A stretch of 64,000 nucleotides of DNA, from NCBI GenBank assembly GCA_936914845.1, contig CAKZGE010000003.1, positions 310,001 to 374,000 on the forward strand, read 5' to 3'. Below, one piece after another: positions 26,409 through 35,864 of this stretch. The position numbers were made by a program, and so were the translations under genes. The notes under the pieces are model-generated. The model was not told the DNA's origin. It made no database searches and saw nothing but the letters and a program-made list of their open reading frames with translations. The stretch's first letter is position 1. Each line of letters starts with the position of its first letter. The DNA is from an uncultured Chloracidobacterium sp. Its GTDB lineage: Bacteria > Acidobacteriota > Blastocatellia > Pyrinomonadales > Pyrinomonadaceae.

Positions 26409-26879
26409 TTAAAGCACAAGTTCCATAAATACAACGCCGTCGTACGGATTGTGATAGTAGGGCGGGATCGCCAGAAAGCCGTGAGATCCATAGATCTTTG
26501 CGGCTTCGCCCATTTTAGGCGGGTATGTATCAAGCAGCATCGAAAAATACCCGATCTCTCGGGCGTCCGCAATGATCTTCTCCACAAGGCGGCTGCCAAA
26601 ACCAGATCCGCGCGCCGCCGGACGGATATACAGGCGTTTCATTTCGCACCGGGACCCGTCAAACCGCCGCAGGCCGATACAACCCTGAACCTCTCCCGCG
26701 ATGTACAACAAATAAAGCCTTCCATCGGGCGGGGCATACCTTCCCGGCAGGCCTTTTAGCTCTGCATCAAAGTTTTGAAAGCAAAGATCGAAGCCGAGCC
26801 AATTTTGATATTCTTGAAAGATATGCCGGGCTTCTTCCATTTCATTTTCGGTTGCGGCAATTCTGATCTCAGCATTCAT
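26409..26879 (-). CDS. GNAT family N-acetyltransferase
   Basis: A 156-residue acetyltransferase. The acetyl-CoA pyrophosphate loop is RPAARGSGFGSRLVEKII; before it come the strand CEMKRLYI and, after it, MLLDTYPPKMGEAAKIYGSHGF, the typical motif B. The start at 26879 has GGAG 8 bases upstream; the frame stays open to 26909 without a ribosome site. Substrate unknown. Confidence 0.9.
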   Translation of the reverse strand: MNAEIRIAATENEMEEARHIFQEYQNWLGFDLCFQNFDAELKGLPGRYAPPDGRLYLLYIAGEVQGCIGLRRFDGSRCEMKRLYIRPAARGSGFGSRLVEKIIADAREIGYFSMLLDTYPPKMGEAAKIYGSHGFLAIPPYYHNPYDGVVFMELVL

Positions 26880-26931
26880 AAATTCTCCAACACTTCGCAC
26901 GGAGGGCAATATATAGTTTAGAATAATTTTG

Positions 26932-27735
26932 ATGGAACTAGCAGTCGAAAAATATCAGGTAGAAACAGAACCTTATTACCTTCCGGCCAACGAAGAAATA
27001 GCTCTATTCGAAGCAGCATATTCGGCTAAACTCCCGGTTATGCTGAAAGGGCCGACCGGTTCGGGTAAAACACGTTTTGTAGAGCACATGGCACATCGGC
27101 TCGGCCGTCCGCTAATTACCGTCGCCTGTCATGAGGATCTTTCGGCGACCGATCTGGTCGGACGTTTTTTGCTCGAAGGCGAAGAGACGGTTTGGCATGA
27201 CGGCCCATTGACGGCGGCCGTCCGCACCGGAGCGATATGCTATTTGGATGAGGTGGTCGAAGCCCGCAAAGATACGATCGTTATCATCCATCCGCTGACG
27301 GATGACCGACGGCGTCTGCCGATAGAGAAACGCGGCACCGTATTGCAGGCACCGCCCGAATTCATGTTGGTAGTTTCATATAACCCCGGCTATCAATCGG
27401 TGCTGAAAGATATGAAACAATCGACTCGTCAGCGGTTCGTTTCAATGGAATTTGATTACCCAACGCCGGAATCCGAGATAGAGATAGTTGCCCACGAAGG
27501 CGGCATTGATCGAGAAACCGCCGCTGACCTGGTAAAGGTCGGTCAAAAGGTGCGCAATCTGCGCGGACACGGTTTGGAAGAAGGCGTTTCCACCCGGCTG
27601 TTGATCTACGCGGCTCAAATGATAGCTAAAGGTATTGCACCCATAGCGGCGGCCGAGGTCGCTATATGTTCGCCGATCACGGACGATCGAGAACTCCAGA
27701 GGAGCATCCGCGAGATAGTTTCGACCATTATCTAA
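26932..27735 (+). CDS. CbbQ/NirQ/NorQ-type MoxR AAA+ ATPase
   Basis: A 267-residue AAA+ ATPase. Walker A is GPTGSGKTR (residues 40-48), Walker B is AICYLDEVVEA, sensor 1 VVSYNPGYQ, and arginine-finger region KQSTRQRFVSMEF. CbbQ-type proteins activate metal enzymes (Rubisco, nitric-oxide reductase) together with a von Willebrand factor A partner. No such partner or target enzyme is adjacent, so its client is unknown. A TAGAAT hexamer ends 7 bases before the ATG and there is no ribosome site, suggesting a leaderless transcript. Confidence 0.88.
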   Translation: MELAVEKYQVETEPYYLPANEEIALFEAAYSAKLPVMLKGPTGSGKTRFVEHMAHRLGRPLITVACHEDLSATDLVGRFLLEGEETVWHDGPLTAAVRTGAICYLDEVVEARKDTIVIIHPLTDDRRRLPIEKRGTVLQAPPEFMLVVSYNPGYQSVLKDMKQSTRQRFVSMEFDYPTPESEIEIVAHEGGIDRETAADLVKVGQKVRNLRGHGLEEGVSTRLLIYAAQMIAKGIAPIAAAEVAICSPITDDRELQRSIREIVSTII

Positions 27736-27769
27736 AATATTGTCTAGATCGACCTAAATAGGTTAATCT

Positions 27770-28015
27770 ATGCGTGCTATGAGCAATGTAAAAGCTTATG
27801 ACGAAATGATCGATCTTATCGCGGCCGGCACAACACCGCAGAATGTGATCGCATTTCATCCGTCAGCCCAGGTTCAACAGCGAGTAGATGATCTGCTGTC
27901 GCGATTGAAAGAAGGCGATATCACACCGGGAGAGCGAACAGAGCTAGAGCATTATTTACAGCTCGAACATATTATCCGATTAGCTAAGGCCAGAGCTAGG
28001 GAAATTTCTAAATAA
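27770..28015 (+). CDS. small conserved hypothetical protein paired with an HNH endonuclease
   Basis: An 81-residue protein with AYDEMIDLIAAGTTPQNVIAFHPS and a helical C-terminus (ERTELEHYLQLEHIIRLAKA). Similar short proteins are often found upstream of HNH genes in cyanobacteria and acidobacteria. Its stop overlaps the HNH start (TAATG), so the two are translationally coupled. Role unknown; a regulator or antitoxin-like partner of the nuclease is possible. An alternative ATG lies 9 bases downstream. Confidence 0.75.
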   Translation: MRAMSNVKAYDEMIDLIAAGTTPQNVIAFHPSAQVQQRVDDLLSRLKEGDITPGERTELEHYLQLEHIIRLAKARAREISK

Positions 28016-28458
28016 TGGCGGTCGCGGTAAATGCCGAACTTCGTGAATTTGTAGCGTCGAGGGCAAACCACATTTGCGAATACTGCCTAATATCCGAAAG
28101 CGATGCCTATCTGAAATTTCAGATCGAACATATAATCAGCCGAAAACATGGTGGTGGTTCGGAACCTGAAAATCTAGCCCTCGCTTGCGTGTTTTGTAAT
28201 CTTTACAAAGGAAGCGATATCGCCACCATATCACCCGAAACGGGAAAGTTGGTTAGATTTTTCGACCCTCGAAAAGACAGATGGAGCAAACATTTTCGGC
28301 TACGCGAAGCAAAGATAGTGCCGGTCAGCGAAGTTGGCGAAGCAACCATTCGGATACTCAAAATAAATAGCGAAGACCGGTTGCTCGAACGACAGTTACT
28401 GATAAAATTAGGACGTTATCCTTACCAAGAGGCCGTTTTGATCATTACAGAACATTAA
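28015..28458 (+). CDS. HNH endonuclease
   Basis: A 147-residue single-domain HNH protein. The zinc-binding pairs are CEYC near residue 22 and CVFCN near residue 62; the catalytic region is QIEHIISRKHGGGSEPENLALAC. This matches the compact HNH proteins common in cyanobacteria and acidobacteria. It overlaps the small upstream gene by one base. Specificity is unknown, and no methyltransferase or phage genes are nearby. Confidence 0.9.
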   Translation: MAVAVNAELREFVASRANHICEYCLISESDAYLKFQIEHIISRKHGGGSEPENLALACVFCNLYKGSDIATISPETGKLVRFFDPRKDRWSKHFRLREAKIVPVSEVGEATIRILKINSEDRLLERQLLIKLGRYPYQEAVLIITEH

Positions 28459-28485
28459 ATGTGTCACCGAAAATAATAAATAAAA

Positions 28486-28782
28486 ATGCCGGAAAAAATA
28501 AGAGTAATTGCCAGGTTCTTTCCATTGCCGGATAAGATCGAAGAGGTAAAAGCGGTCATCAGCGGTTTTGTTGAACCCACACGCGCCGAAAAAGGCTGCA
28601 TCGTTTATGATCTGCTGCAAAACCCGGAAGATGAATCCGACCTGACCTTTTATGAAGAATGGGAAAGTTTAGAAGATCTGGCCGCGCATTCACAAAGCGA
28701 ACATCTGGCCGCCGGACGCAAAAAGCTCGAAGGCCTGCTCGAAAAACCCGCCGACGTCAGGAAATATAAATTGCTAAAATAA
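28486..28782 (+). CDS. antibiotic biosynthesis monooxygenase family (quinol monooxygenase-like)
   Basis: A 98-residue ABM-domain protein: IRVIARFFPLPDKIEEVKAV, the central GCIVYDLLQNPEDESDLTFYEEW and AHSQSEHLAAGRKKLEGLL are the typical beta-alpha-beta ferredoxin-like pattern of YgiN-type proteins. Family members oxidise quinols or aromatic substrates without a cofactor; the substrate here is not known. Confidence 0.88.
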   Translation: MPEKIRVIARFFPLPDKIEEVKAVISGFVEPTRAEKGCIVYDLLQNPEDESDLTFYEEWESLEDLAAHSQSEHLAAGRKKLEGLLEKPADVRKYKLLK

Positions 28783-28822
28783 ATACATACGATACGCCTG
28801 CGGTTTAGGCATTTTGACCAAA

Positions 28823-30181
28823 ATGACCATAAAACCAAACCGACGGGATTTTCTTAAAGCTTTTGGCGTACTTTCGGCCGGGGCGGCGTTGACCCCGCAG
28901 GTGTTTAGCCAAAAACGTCAAAAAAGCTGTGTCATCATCGGTGCCGGCCTTTCCGGTTTAGCAGCGGCATATAAATTAAAGAACGCGGGATGGAAAGTAA
29001 CGGTCATTGAGGCCCGCGACCGCATCGGCGGACGGGTTTTTTCTCATAAAGACCCGCAAACCGGGTTGATCTGTGAACTTGGAGCAGAGTGGGTCGGCGA
29101 AAGCCACGAGCGTATCAAAGCACTGTGCAAAGATTTCAATATCCCGCTCCAAAAACATCAATTTGAAGATCTTCTGCTGCGTGACGGCAGAGTTTATCGC
29201 CCCGGTGAGTGGGGTTTTTCGCCGCAGGCAAAGACGGCTTTTGAAAAGGCCATCGCCGGTTATGAAAAGCTTACATCTGCTGAGAAAGTGCGCCTTGACC
29301 GCGTCGATTGGTGGAATTATCTGGAAAAGATCGGCTTTACCGGAGACGACCTTCGCCTCCGCGACCTAATGGATTCAACCGATTTTGGTGAATCTATCCG
29401 CCACGTTTCAGCATTTGCCGCCCTTGCCGAATATGCCGAATCCAGCCCGAAAAACGAAATGGACTATAAAATGTCCGGCGGAAATTCGCGGCTTACAGAA
29501 GAGTTTGCAAAACGTGTCGGTACCGAAAATATCCTACTAAATACCCGGGTCAACAAAATTAGACAGAGACAAGGAATAGCCGCCGTTACGGCCGGAAACG
29601 ACTTTTTCAAAGCAGATGCTGTAATCTGCACAGCACCGATCCAAAGCCTCCTGAAGATCACCTTCGATCCGCCTTTGCCGACGGCACAGCGAAATGCGGC
29701 AGAGCAGCTCGTCTATGCCCGTATCTGTAAAAATAGTGTGGTTTACAGCGACCGTTTTTGGAAGCAAGAAGATTTTTCAATGGTCAGCGATACAACTTCG
29801 CACTACTACTTTCATTCCACGCAAAACCAACCCGGGAAAGAAGGAATTTTGACCTCGTACGCCGTCGGTGAAAAGGCCGATGTGCTGGCATCGCAATCAG
29901 ATGAAAGGCGAATGCGGATCATTGCCGGCGATATTTCCCCGCTCGATAACGAATCACCAAACAAAGCTCGGCGGATAGTCTCGTACGCCTGGCAGCGTGA
30001 TGAATTCACTGATGGCGCTTACGCGCTTTATAAACCCGGCCAGTGGTTCGGCATTCGCCCGATCCTTGCCCGGGCGCACGGCAAAGTTCTTTTCGCCGGC
30101 GAACATATTGCTGATTGGCAAGGGTTTATGGAAGGTGCGATCAATACCGGCGAAGATGCCGCCGCTGCACTGCTGAAGTAA
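28823..30181 (+). CDS. Tat-exported flavin monoamine oxidase family protein
   Basis: About 452 residues. The twin-arginine leader is NRRDFLKAFGVLSAGAALTP. The FAD motif is IIGAGLSGLAAAYKL, followed by IEARDRIGGRVFS, diagnostic of the amine oxidase family; the C-terminal flavin segment is LFAGEHIADWQGFMEGAINT. It oxidises an amine with release of aldehyde, ammonia and peroxide. The ATG at 28823 is preferred over TTG 28814. It is a second amine-oxidase-like enzyme in the window, in addition to the one in the polyamine block. Confidence 0.92.
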   Translation: MTIKPNRRDFLKAFGVLSAGAALTPQVFSQKRQKSCVIIGAGLSGLAAAYKLKNAGWKVTVIEARDRIGGRVFSHKDPQTGLICELGAEWVGESHERIKALCKDFNIPLQKHQFEDLLLRDGRVYRPGEWGFSPQAKTAFEKAIAGYEKLTSAEKVRLDRVDWWNYLEKIGFTGDDLRLRDLMDSTDFGESIRHVSAFAALAEYAESSPKNEMDYKMSGGNSRLTEEFAKRVGTENILLNTRVNKIRQRQGIAAVTAGNDFFKADAVICTAPIQSLLKITFDPPLPTAQRNAAEQLVYARICKNSVVYSDRFWKQEDFSMVSDTTSHYYFHSTQNQPGKEGILTSYAVGEKADVLASQSDERRMRIIAGDISPLDNESPNKARRIVSYAWQRDEFTDGAYALYKPGQWFGIRPILARAHGKVLFAGEHIADWQGFMEGAINTGEDAAAALLK

Positions 30182-30221
30182 AACTTTCTTCGACATCTCC
30201 GTTCAAATTCTTCTTTCGATA

Positions 30222-30240
30222 AATTAACGCGCTGTTAATT
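30222..30240. promoter_or_regulatory. palindrome upstream of the TonB receptor gene
   Basis: AATTAAC-GCGCT-GTTAATT, perfect 7-bp arms, about 95 bases before the receptor start. Plausible binding site for a dimeric regulator; no regulator is encoded next to it. Confidence 0.35.
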
Positions 30241-30334
30241 GATCGTTCACTTACCCGTAACATTTTCCTATTATCCTTTCCATTGCTATCCAGACAATTC
30301 TATCTGAAATTTTTTTGAGTGTTTAGGAGCCAAT

Positions 30335-33300
30335 ATGAAAGGAAGCCTAATTTCCAAAGCATTTTTGTTTATATTTTTATTTTTGATAGTGCCGGCGGCT
30401 TTTGCACAAACTGCCGCACATCTGAACGGTACGGTGGCGGACGGCAACGGGGCTGTTCTGGCCGGAGCGTCCGTTAAGGTAATTTCGTTGGAAGATAACA
30501 GCGAACGCACGGGCGTAGCGAACAACAACGGCTTTTATACAGTACAGGGATTGAAGCCCGGATCGTACAAAGTCGTTGTTACCCAAGACGGTTTCAAGAC
30601 CACACAGGTCGATTCCCTCCAGCTTGCGGTCGGCCAAGCCCGAACGCTCGATATTGTTTTGCAGACCGGAGAATTGACCGCCGTTGTCGATGTCACATCT
30701 GACGAATTCATTGCGGCTTCGCTTGATCAGAGTTCGAACCGGCTCGGCGTTAACATTTCGTCCCGCGAAGTAGAAGAACTGCCGGTGAACGGGCGAAACT
30801 ATGCTCAACTTTATATGAATGCTCCGGGCGCAACCAATACCGGCACCGGTTCATTCGGCGATCTTCGTTTTAATGGCCGGGCAAATCAGCAGAACCAGAC
30901 AAAGCTGGACGGCATTGAAGCAACGGCTATCTTTGACGCATCGCCGGGTTATGTAACCGTCCAAGGGTCGCAATTTCGTCTTCAGACTTCGCTCGAGAAC
31001 ATACAAGAATTTCGCGTGGATTCTTCAAATTACCCGGCCGAATACGGAACCGGCACCGGCGGCCAGATCAATGTGGTCGGCAAAAGCGGCGGAAACCAAT
31101 TTCGCGGCTCGGTTTTCGAATATGTGCGAAATGACGCTTTTGACGCCCGCAATTTTTTTGACAAGGCCGATAAGTCACCGCTTCGCCTGAACCAATTCGG
31201 CGGATCTCTAGGCGGACCGATCATTAAAGACAAATTGTTCTTTTTTGGGTCATATGAGGGGCTTCGCCAGCGCGCGGGCATCAACGTCATCGAATCGACC
31301 CCATCGACCGCTGTTCGCGATTTTATCAATTTTTACAATGGCGAAGCAGGCAATCCGCAGGGTGTGGCTGCCCGCATAGCTCTTAACCTAGCGGCTGCTG
31401 ACGCGGAGGCGGCGGTCGCACGAATTGCCGCACTGCGGGCCACGGGTATCATAAACGTTTTTCCCGTCGGAACCGGTCAATCGTTCGCCATCGGCGGTGT
31501 TACCAATGCCGCCCAGGTAAATCAGATCAACCGGTCGGCGAGCCTCGACGAAGATGCATTTAGCGGTCGCCTTGATTATAAGATCAATGACCGGTTCACG
31601 CTGTTCGGCCGGTATCAGCGCAACCATGGAACAATGCTTTCGCCGGATGGCACCAGCGGCCGTTTCATATCGGCAAAGCAGAAACCGGATAATTTTGTCG
31701 CATCATTGAACCAGGTTTACGGAACGAATGTCGTCAATGAAACGAAATTCGGATTCAATAGGGCACCTACGGATCTGGGTACCGTCGTGCCTAATATCTC
31801 GGGTCTGAATGGAATAGATCTTTCGCTGATCTCGCTTCGCCTTACCGGCAATATAACCAGCCCGGGTGTGAATGGCGGTGCGGCAACCGGCTTTACCGAG
31901 CCGGGCGGGTTGACGCGTCAATCGTCTGCGGGCAACGGACGCTCTCAGCCGATCCGACCTACATCAATGTCCATTATCGACAATGTTACGTGGACTAAAG
32001 GCTCTCATACATTCAAGTTCGGCGGCGAATTTCGGCGACTGATGGTCGATTTTGACCAACTCGGCGGCATTACATACAGCTACGGGAACATAACCGATTT
32101 CTTGCTCAACAGAAATTTGAGCGCCGCCTTTATCGGCGATCTTTCGCTGCCCGGAGATTTTTCCGTCGCGACCGCTCCGATAACCACCATTGAACGCCCG
32201 TTTAGCGGATACAGCAAAGGCCGTCAATATTACGCGATCTTATACGGACAGGATGAATGGCGCGTGACGCCGGAGATAGTTCTTAGCTACGGCCTTAGAT
32301 ACGAATACTATTCGGTCAATCACGAACAGGACGATCGGGCCGTGCTTTTCGATGCCGGTACCGGAACCCTGCAGCCTCCGGGAACGGCGCTTTACAAGAG
32401 CAGCCCGAAAAATTTTGGCCCGCGTCTTGGTATAACGTGGTCTCCGAAAGCTCTCGGCGGAAAGACCGTCATTCGTGCCGGCGGAGGGCTTTATTACGGT
32501 CCGGGACAGTACGAAGATCTGATCCAACCGATAGAAAGCAACGTTTTTCGCAGCAGTGCGTCGCGTCCTTCCGGGTTGACGACCACGACAAGTGCAGAAG
32601 TTTCGACCGTCGGCGGAATTCAGACCGGTTTCACGCCGCGTGCCTATGATGTACAGGGCTATGTTGTTCCCGAAAGAGTGGGCCAATATGGTATCTCTGT
32701 TCAGCATCAACTTCCGGGCAATACTGTGTTGACGGTCGGATATGTCGGCTCTCAGGGGCGAAATCTATTTCTTCGCAGCATCACGAACCGTATTTTGCCG
32801 GGAAGCGCTTTGATCGGTCCGACAGATGCATTGCCGACCGGCGTCGGAGTTGTAAATCGCTGCAGCATAGCCCTCGTTGGCGGTGTTTGCACCGGTCAGG
32901 TAACACCGACCACCATTCGCGAATTCGATCTGGTGGGTAAACAGTTGGTGAGCGGTGCTATTGTCGATAACCCGTTGAGTGTTCTCAAGCCATTTGGTGA
33001 GATCGATTATAAGACGAGCGGCGGCCGCGATAGCTATAACGCGCTGCAGATACAGGTAAATCGCCGATTTACGCAGGGGTTGACCATCAATGCCCAATAC
33101 CAGTTCGGTAAGTCTCAGGGAAACACTCAAGGTTCCAATGAAGCTACGACGGCACAGGATCCCTACAGTTTTGCAGAAGAATTCGGCAATAACACTTTTG
33201 ATATTCGCCACAGTGCGAATATTACTGCTCTATATGAACTTCCGTTCGGAAAAGGAAAACGTTACAACCTAAATGGCGTGGCTGACGCTTTGCTCGGCGG

Positions 33301-33940
33301 TTGGCAGATCGGCGGTGTATATAATGCGCGCTCCGGTTCACCGCTAACGGTGCTGATCAGCCGGCCTGATTTGGTGGGGATATGCCAACAGGCTGCCGGT
33401 TGCACGCTTGGGACCTCGACCGTCAATCAAGGATTCGTTATTGCGCTGCCGAGCGGAGCTCTGCCGACGGGCTTTGTTGCGACGATAAATACTCCGGGCG
33501 GAAATGCTTCGCGAAATACTAGGCGACCGGACCTAATTCCCGGCGTGGACCCATATATCTTCGGTTCCGATGGGTTGCGCTACTTAAATCCGGCCGCGTT
33601 TGCGATGCCGGCACCGGGAACCTACGGCAATTTGCCGCGGAACTTCCTAAAAGGCCCGGGATTCCATCAATTTGATCTGACGCTGCAGAAACGGTTCAAG
33701 TTGACCGAGACCATGAATATCGAACTGCGGTCTGAGATCTACAATCTCTTTAACCATGCTAATTTTGCTAATCCGCCAGCCTCACTCTCGAGCGGACTTA
33801 CATCTACGGCTGCTTCGCAACAGCCGGGTGTGCCATATGCCAATGCGGGACAATTTGGTGTGATAAATGGAACGGTCGGCCGTACGGTCGGACTGGGAAC
33901 TAACCGTCAGATCCAATTTGCGGCACGTTTCAATTTCTAG
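30335..33940 (+). CDS. TonB-dependent receptor with carboxypeptidase-regulatory-like domain (Oar-like)
   Basis: A 1201-residue outer-membrane protein. Signal peptide 1-25, then a carboxypeptidase-regulatory-like domain (LNGTVADGNGAVLAGASVKV, about 28-110), a plug region with SREVEELPVNGRNYAQLY and FRVDSSNYPAEYGTGTGGQIN, and a long beta-barrel ending in RQIQFAARFNF with a terminal Phe. This type is heavily expanded in Acidobacteriota and is thought to import or display large substrates; no SusD-like partner follows. AGGAG sits 7 bases before the ATG. It is a monocistronic gene closed by a strong terminator. Confidence 0.95.
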   Translation: MKGSLISKAFLFIFLFLIVPAAFAQTAAHLNGTVADGNGAVLAGASVKVISLEDNSERTGVANNNGFYTVQGLKPGSYKVVVTQDGFKTTQVDSLQLAVGQARTLDIVLQTGELTAVVDVTSDEFIAASLDQSSNRLGVNISSREVEELPVNGRNYAQLYMNAPGATNTGTGSFGDLRFNGRANQQNQTKLDGIEATAIFDASPGYVTVQGSQFRLQTSLENIQEFRVDSSNYPAEYGTGTGGQINVVGKSGGNQFRGSVFEYVRNDAFDARNFFDKADKSPLRLNQFGGSLGGPIIKDKLFFFGSYEGLRQRAGINVIESTPSTAVRDFINFYNGEAGNPQGVAARIALNLAAADAEAAVARIAALRATGIINVFPVGTGQSFAIGGVTNAAQVNQINRSASLDEDAFSGRLDYKINDRFTLFGRYQRNHGTMLSPDGTSGRFISAKQKPDNFVASLNQVYGTNVVNETKFGFNRAPTDLGTVVPNISGLNGIDLSLISLRLTGNITSPGVNGGAATGFTEPGGLTRQSSAGNGRSQPIRPTSMSIIDNVTWTKGSHTFKFGGEFRRLMVDFDQLGGITYSYGNITDFLLNRNLSAAFIGDLSLPGDFSVATAPITTIERPFSGYSKGRQYYAILYGQDEWRVTPEIVLSYGLRYEYYSVNHEQDDRAVLFDAGTGTLQPPGTALYKSSPKNFGPRLGITWSPKALGGKTVIRAGGGLYYGPGQYEDLIQPIESNVFRSSASRPSGLTTTTSAEVSTVGGIQTGFTPRAYDVQGYVVPERVGQYGISVQHQLPGNTVLTVGYVGSQGRNLFLRSITNRILPGSALIGPTDALPTGVGVVNRCSIALVGGVCTGQVTPTTIREFDLVGKQLVSGAIVDNPLSVLKPFGEIDYKTSGGRDSYNALQIQVNRRFTQGLTINAQYQFGKSQGNTQGSNEATTAQDPYSFAEEFGNNTFDIRHSANITALYELPFGKGKRYNLNGVADALLGGWQIGGVYNARSGSPLTVLISRPDLVGICQQAAGCTLGTSTVNQGFVIALPSGALPTGFVATINTPGGNASRNTRRPDLIPGVDPYIFGSDGLRYLNPAAFAMPAPGTYGNLPRNFLKGPGFHQFDLTLQKRFKLTETMNIELRSEIYNLFNHANFANPPASLSSGLTSTAASQQPGVPYANAGQFGVINGTVGRTVGLGTNRQIQFAARFNF

Positions 33941-33964
33941 CAGTTTGGCGAGCAAGGGGGGCGA

Positions 33965-33992
33965 GCGGGCGGAGAGATCCGTCCGCTTTTTT
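33965..33992 (+). terminator. rho-independent terminator after the TonB receptor gene
   Basis: GCGGGCGGA and TCCGTCCGC arms (one G-U pair), 4-base loop GAGA, then six T. Lies 24 bases past the stop. Confidence 0.92.
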
Positions 33993-34079
33993 AATTTGAG
34001 TTTTAGGAAATGCGCATATTTTCGAGGCTTGTCATTTCAGCGGTCCGTATGCGGCGTTGAAATCCGAAAGCCTGACCGA

Positions 34080-34610
34080 TCACCATCCCAAAGGCCGCTT
34101 TATTTCCTGATATAAAGTGCTGTCATCTATCTTTCCGCTATTGTTTTTAAGGTGTTCGATTATTATCAAACCGATATGAATGCGGCGGTCCACATCCGCG
34201 ATCTTTCCAAGCATATACAGTATCGAACGCTGTTTTCCGATTGTGATCGCGTGAAAAAGCCTGTTGCCGTCAATGTCCTGATCAAGTATTTCCTGAAATT
34301 CGGCCGGCATCGGCATTCCATATTTGCTGGTGTCTGCGGTAAGATGCACGACAACATTTTGCCCCGCTTTTAGGCCGAGCTGCTTCATGCGGTCTTTACT
34401 AAGGCTGATGCAAAAATCCCCGCCCTTGATCGGCATTAGAGCACATGGAAAAGCCCCTGTGCCATCAATGCTGCAAAGAACGCGGCGCGTTCGGCCATGA
34501 AAGGGAAATTTTTCGGTCGTTCGAAGATCGACCGGTACATAGTGCATTACGTATTTTGCGGGAAACAGTGTAACTACGGCGTTGAATTTTACAGTCTTGT
34601 CTGCCATATA
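34080..34610 (-). CDS. DUF1905/YdeI-like protein
   Basis: A 176-residue protein. The N-terminal half is a DUF1905 beta-barrel-like domain (VKFNAVVTLFPAKYVMHYVPV ... VLCSIDGTGAFPCALMPIKGGDFCISLSKD), and the C-terminal half is the helical YdeI/OmpD-associated region (MPAEFQEILDQDIDGNRLFHAI, IHIGLIIIEHLK). The open frame extends to 34841, but MADKTVKF at 34610 is the expected start; the extra residues overlap mqnC. Function is not established. Convergent with the TonB receptor gene and divergent from mqnC. Confidence 0.8.
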   Translation of the reverse strand, partial: YMADKTVKFNAVVTLFPAKYVMHYVPVDLRTTEKFPFHGRTRRVLCSIDGTGAFPCALMPIKGGDFCISLSKDRMKQLGLKAGQNVVVHLTADTSKYGMPMPAEFQEILDQDIDGNRLFHAITIGKQRSILYMLGKIADVDRRIHIGLIIIEHLKNNSGKIDDSTLYQEIKRPLGW

Positions 34611-34659
34611 GGTGATATCTTTGATAAAATCATAATATTGATTTTTAGCGGAAAATGTA

Positions 34660-35835
34660 ATGGCAAGATCGATCCAACCAATTTTAGATAAGGCATTGGC
34701 CGGTGAGAGGTTAAATTCGCAAGATTGCACCGACCTTCTTGAATCCAACGACTTCGTTCGGATCGGGCTGGCCGCACACGAAATGCGCCTGCGCCACAAT
34801 CCGTCGAATGTCGTTACGTATATCATTGACCGGAACATCAATTACACCAATGTATGCAATGTTGTGTGTACGTTCTGTGCCTTTTATCGCCGGCCGGGCA
34901 AGCCCGATACCTATATTCATTCGATCGAAGAGATCGAGAAACGAATTGATGAAACAATAGAACTTGGAGGAACCGGGGTTCTTATGCAGGGCGGCCTGCA
35001 CCCGGATATGAATATCGAATGGTACGAAGAATTGCTTTCCACACTTCACGCCAAATATCCTTCCTTCCAGCTTCATTGTTTTTCACCGCCGGAGATACAT
35101 AACATCTCGCTGATATCAGGACTTGATTACGAAACGATATTACGCCGGTTAAAGGCAGCCGGACTCAATTCAATGCCCGGCGGCGGCGGCGAGATCTTGG
35201 ACGACGAGGTTCGCAAACGCGTTTCGACCAAATGCTCGACCGATGAATGGTTAAACGTTATGCGTGCTGTTCACAAGGTCGGTTTGATCTCAACCGGAAC
35301 GATGATGTTCGGCATCGGCGATAAGATCGAACACCGCGTTCGCCATCTTGAACGCATCCGTCAGGTTCAGGACGAAGCCTTTGCCGCGAAAGCTGACGAC
35401 CCGCATTACGGCGAATTCACGGCTTTTATCCCGTGGACGTTCCAACGCGAAAACACCGCGCTTGGCCGCAAGATAACAGAAGAGCCGACCGGCATTGACT
35501 ATTTAAAGATGCTGTCTGTTTCACGGCTGTTCTTGGACAACATCAAGCACATACAGTCGTCTTGGCTAACCCAGGGCGTAAGGCTCGGCCAGGCAGCTCT
35601 CGGCTTTGGTGCGGACGATATGGGATCGATCATGATCGAAGAAAATGTCGTATCTGCCGCCGGTGCCAATAATGAAGCTAACGAGCGAGATCTTCGCTAT
35701 CAGATCAGCGAAGCGGGCTACATTCCGCAACAACGCGACATAATGTACAACTACGTCAACCGCGACGACTCAACCGCGCTCGATACCCGCAACTCAATGC
35801 CCCTAAAACAACTCTCCGTCGCCTTTGCTGATTAG
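34660..35835 (+). CDS. mqnC: cyclic dehypoxanthinyl futalosine synthase (radical SAM)
   Basis: A 391-residue radical SAM enzyme. The iron-sulfur cluster cysteines are Cys66, Cys70 and Cys73 in NVCNVVCTFCAFYRRPG, a signature of MqnC. LMQGGLHPDM, PGGGGEILDDEVR and the conserved end LKQLSVAFAD support the assignment. It forms the cyclic dehypoxanthine intermediate in the futalosine pathway to menaquinone. No other mqn gene is in the window. A diverged copy of its last 52 codons lies about 470 bases downstream. Confidence 0.95.
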   Translation: MARSIQPILDKALAGERLNSQDCTDLLESNDFVRIGLAAHEMRLRHNPSNVVTYIIDRNINYTNVCNVVCTFCAFYRRPGKPDTYIHSIEEIEKRIDETIELGGTGVLMQGGLHPDMNIEWYEELLSTLHAKYPSFQLHCFSPPEIHNISLISGLDYETILRRLKAAGLNSMPGGGGEILDDEVRKRVSTKCSTDEWLNVMRAVHKVGLISTGTMMFGIGDKIEHRVRHLERIRQVQDEAFAAKADDPHYGEFTAFIPWTFQRENTALGRKITEEPTGIDYLKMLSVSRLFLDNIKHIQSSWLTQGVRLGQAALGFGADDMGSIMIEENVVSAAGANNEANERDLRYQISEAGYIPQQRDIMYNYVNRDDSTALDTRNSMPLKQLSVAFAD

Positions 35836-35864
35836 AGACTGTTAAATTGTGCTAGAATTATCTT

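Noticed and set aside
34611..34841. N-terminal extension of the DUF1905 protein
   Set aside because: It overlaps the mqnC start region on the other strand and does not resemble the family; the MADKTVKF start fits.
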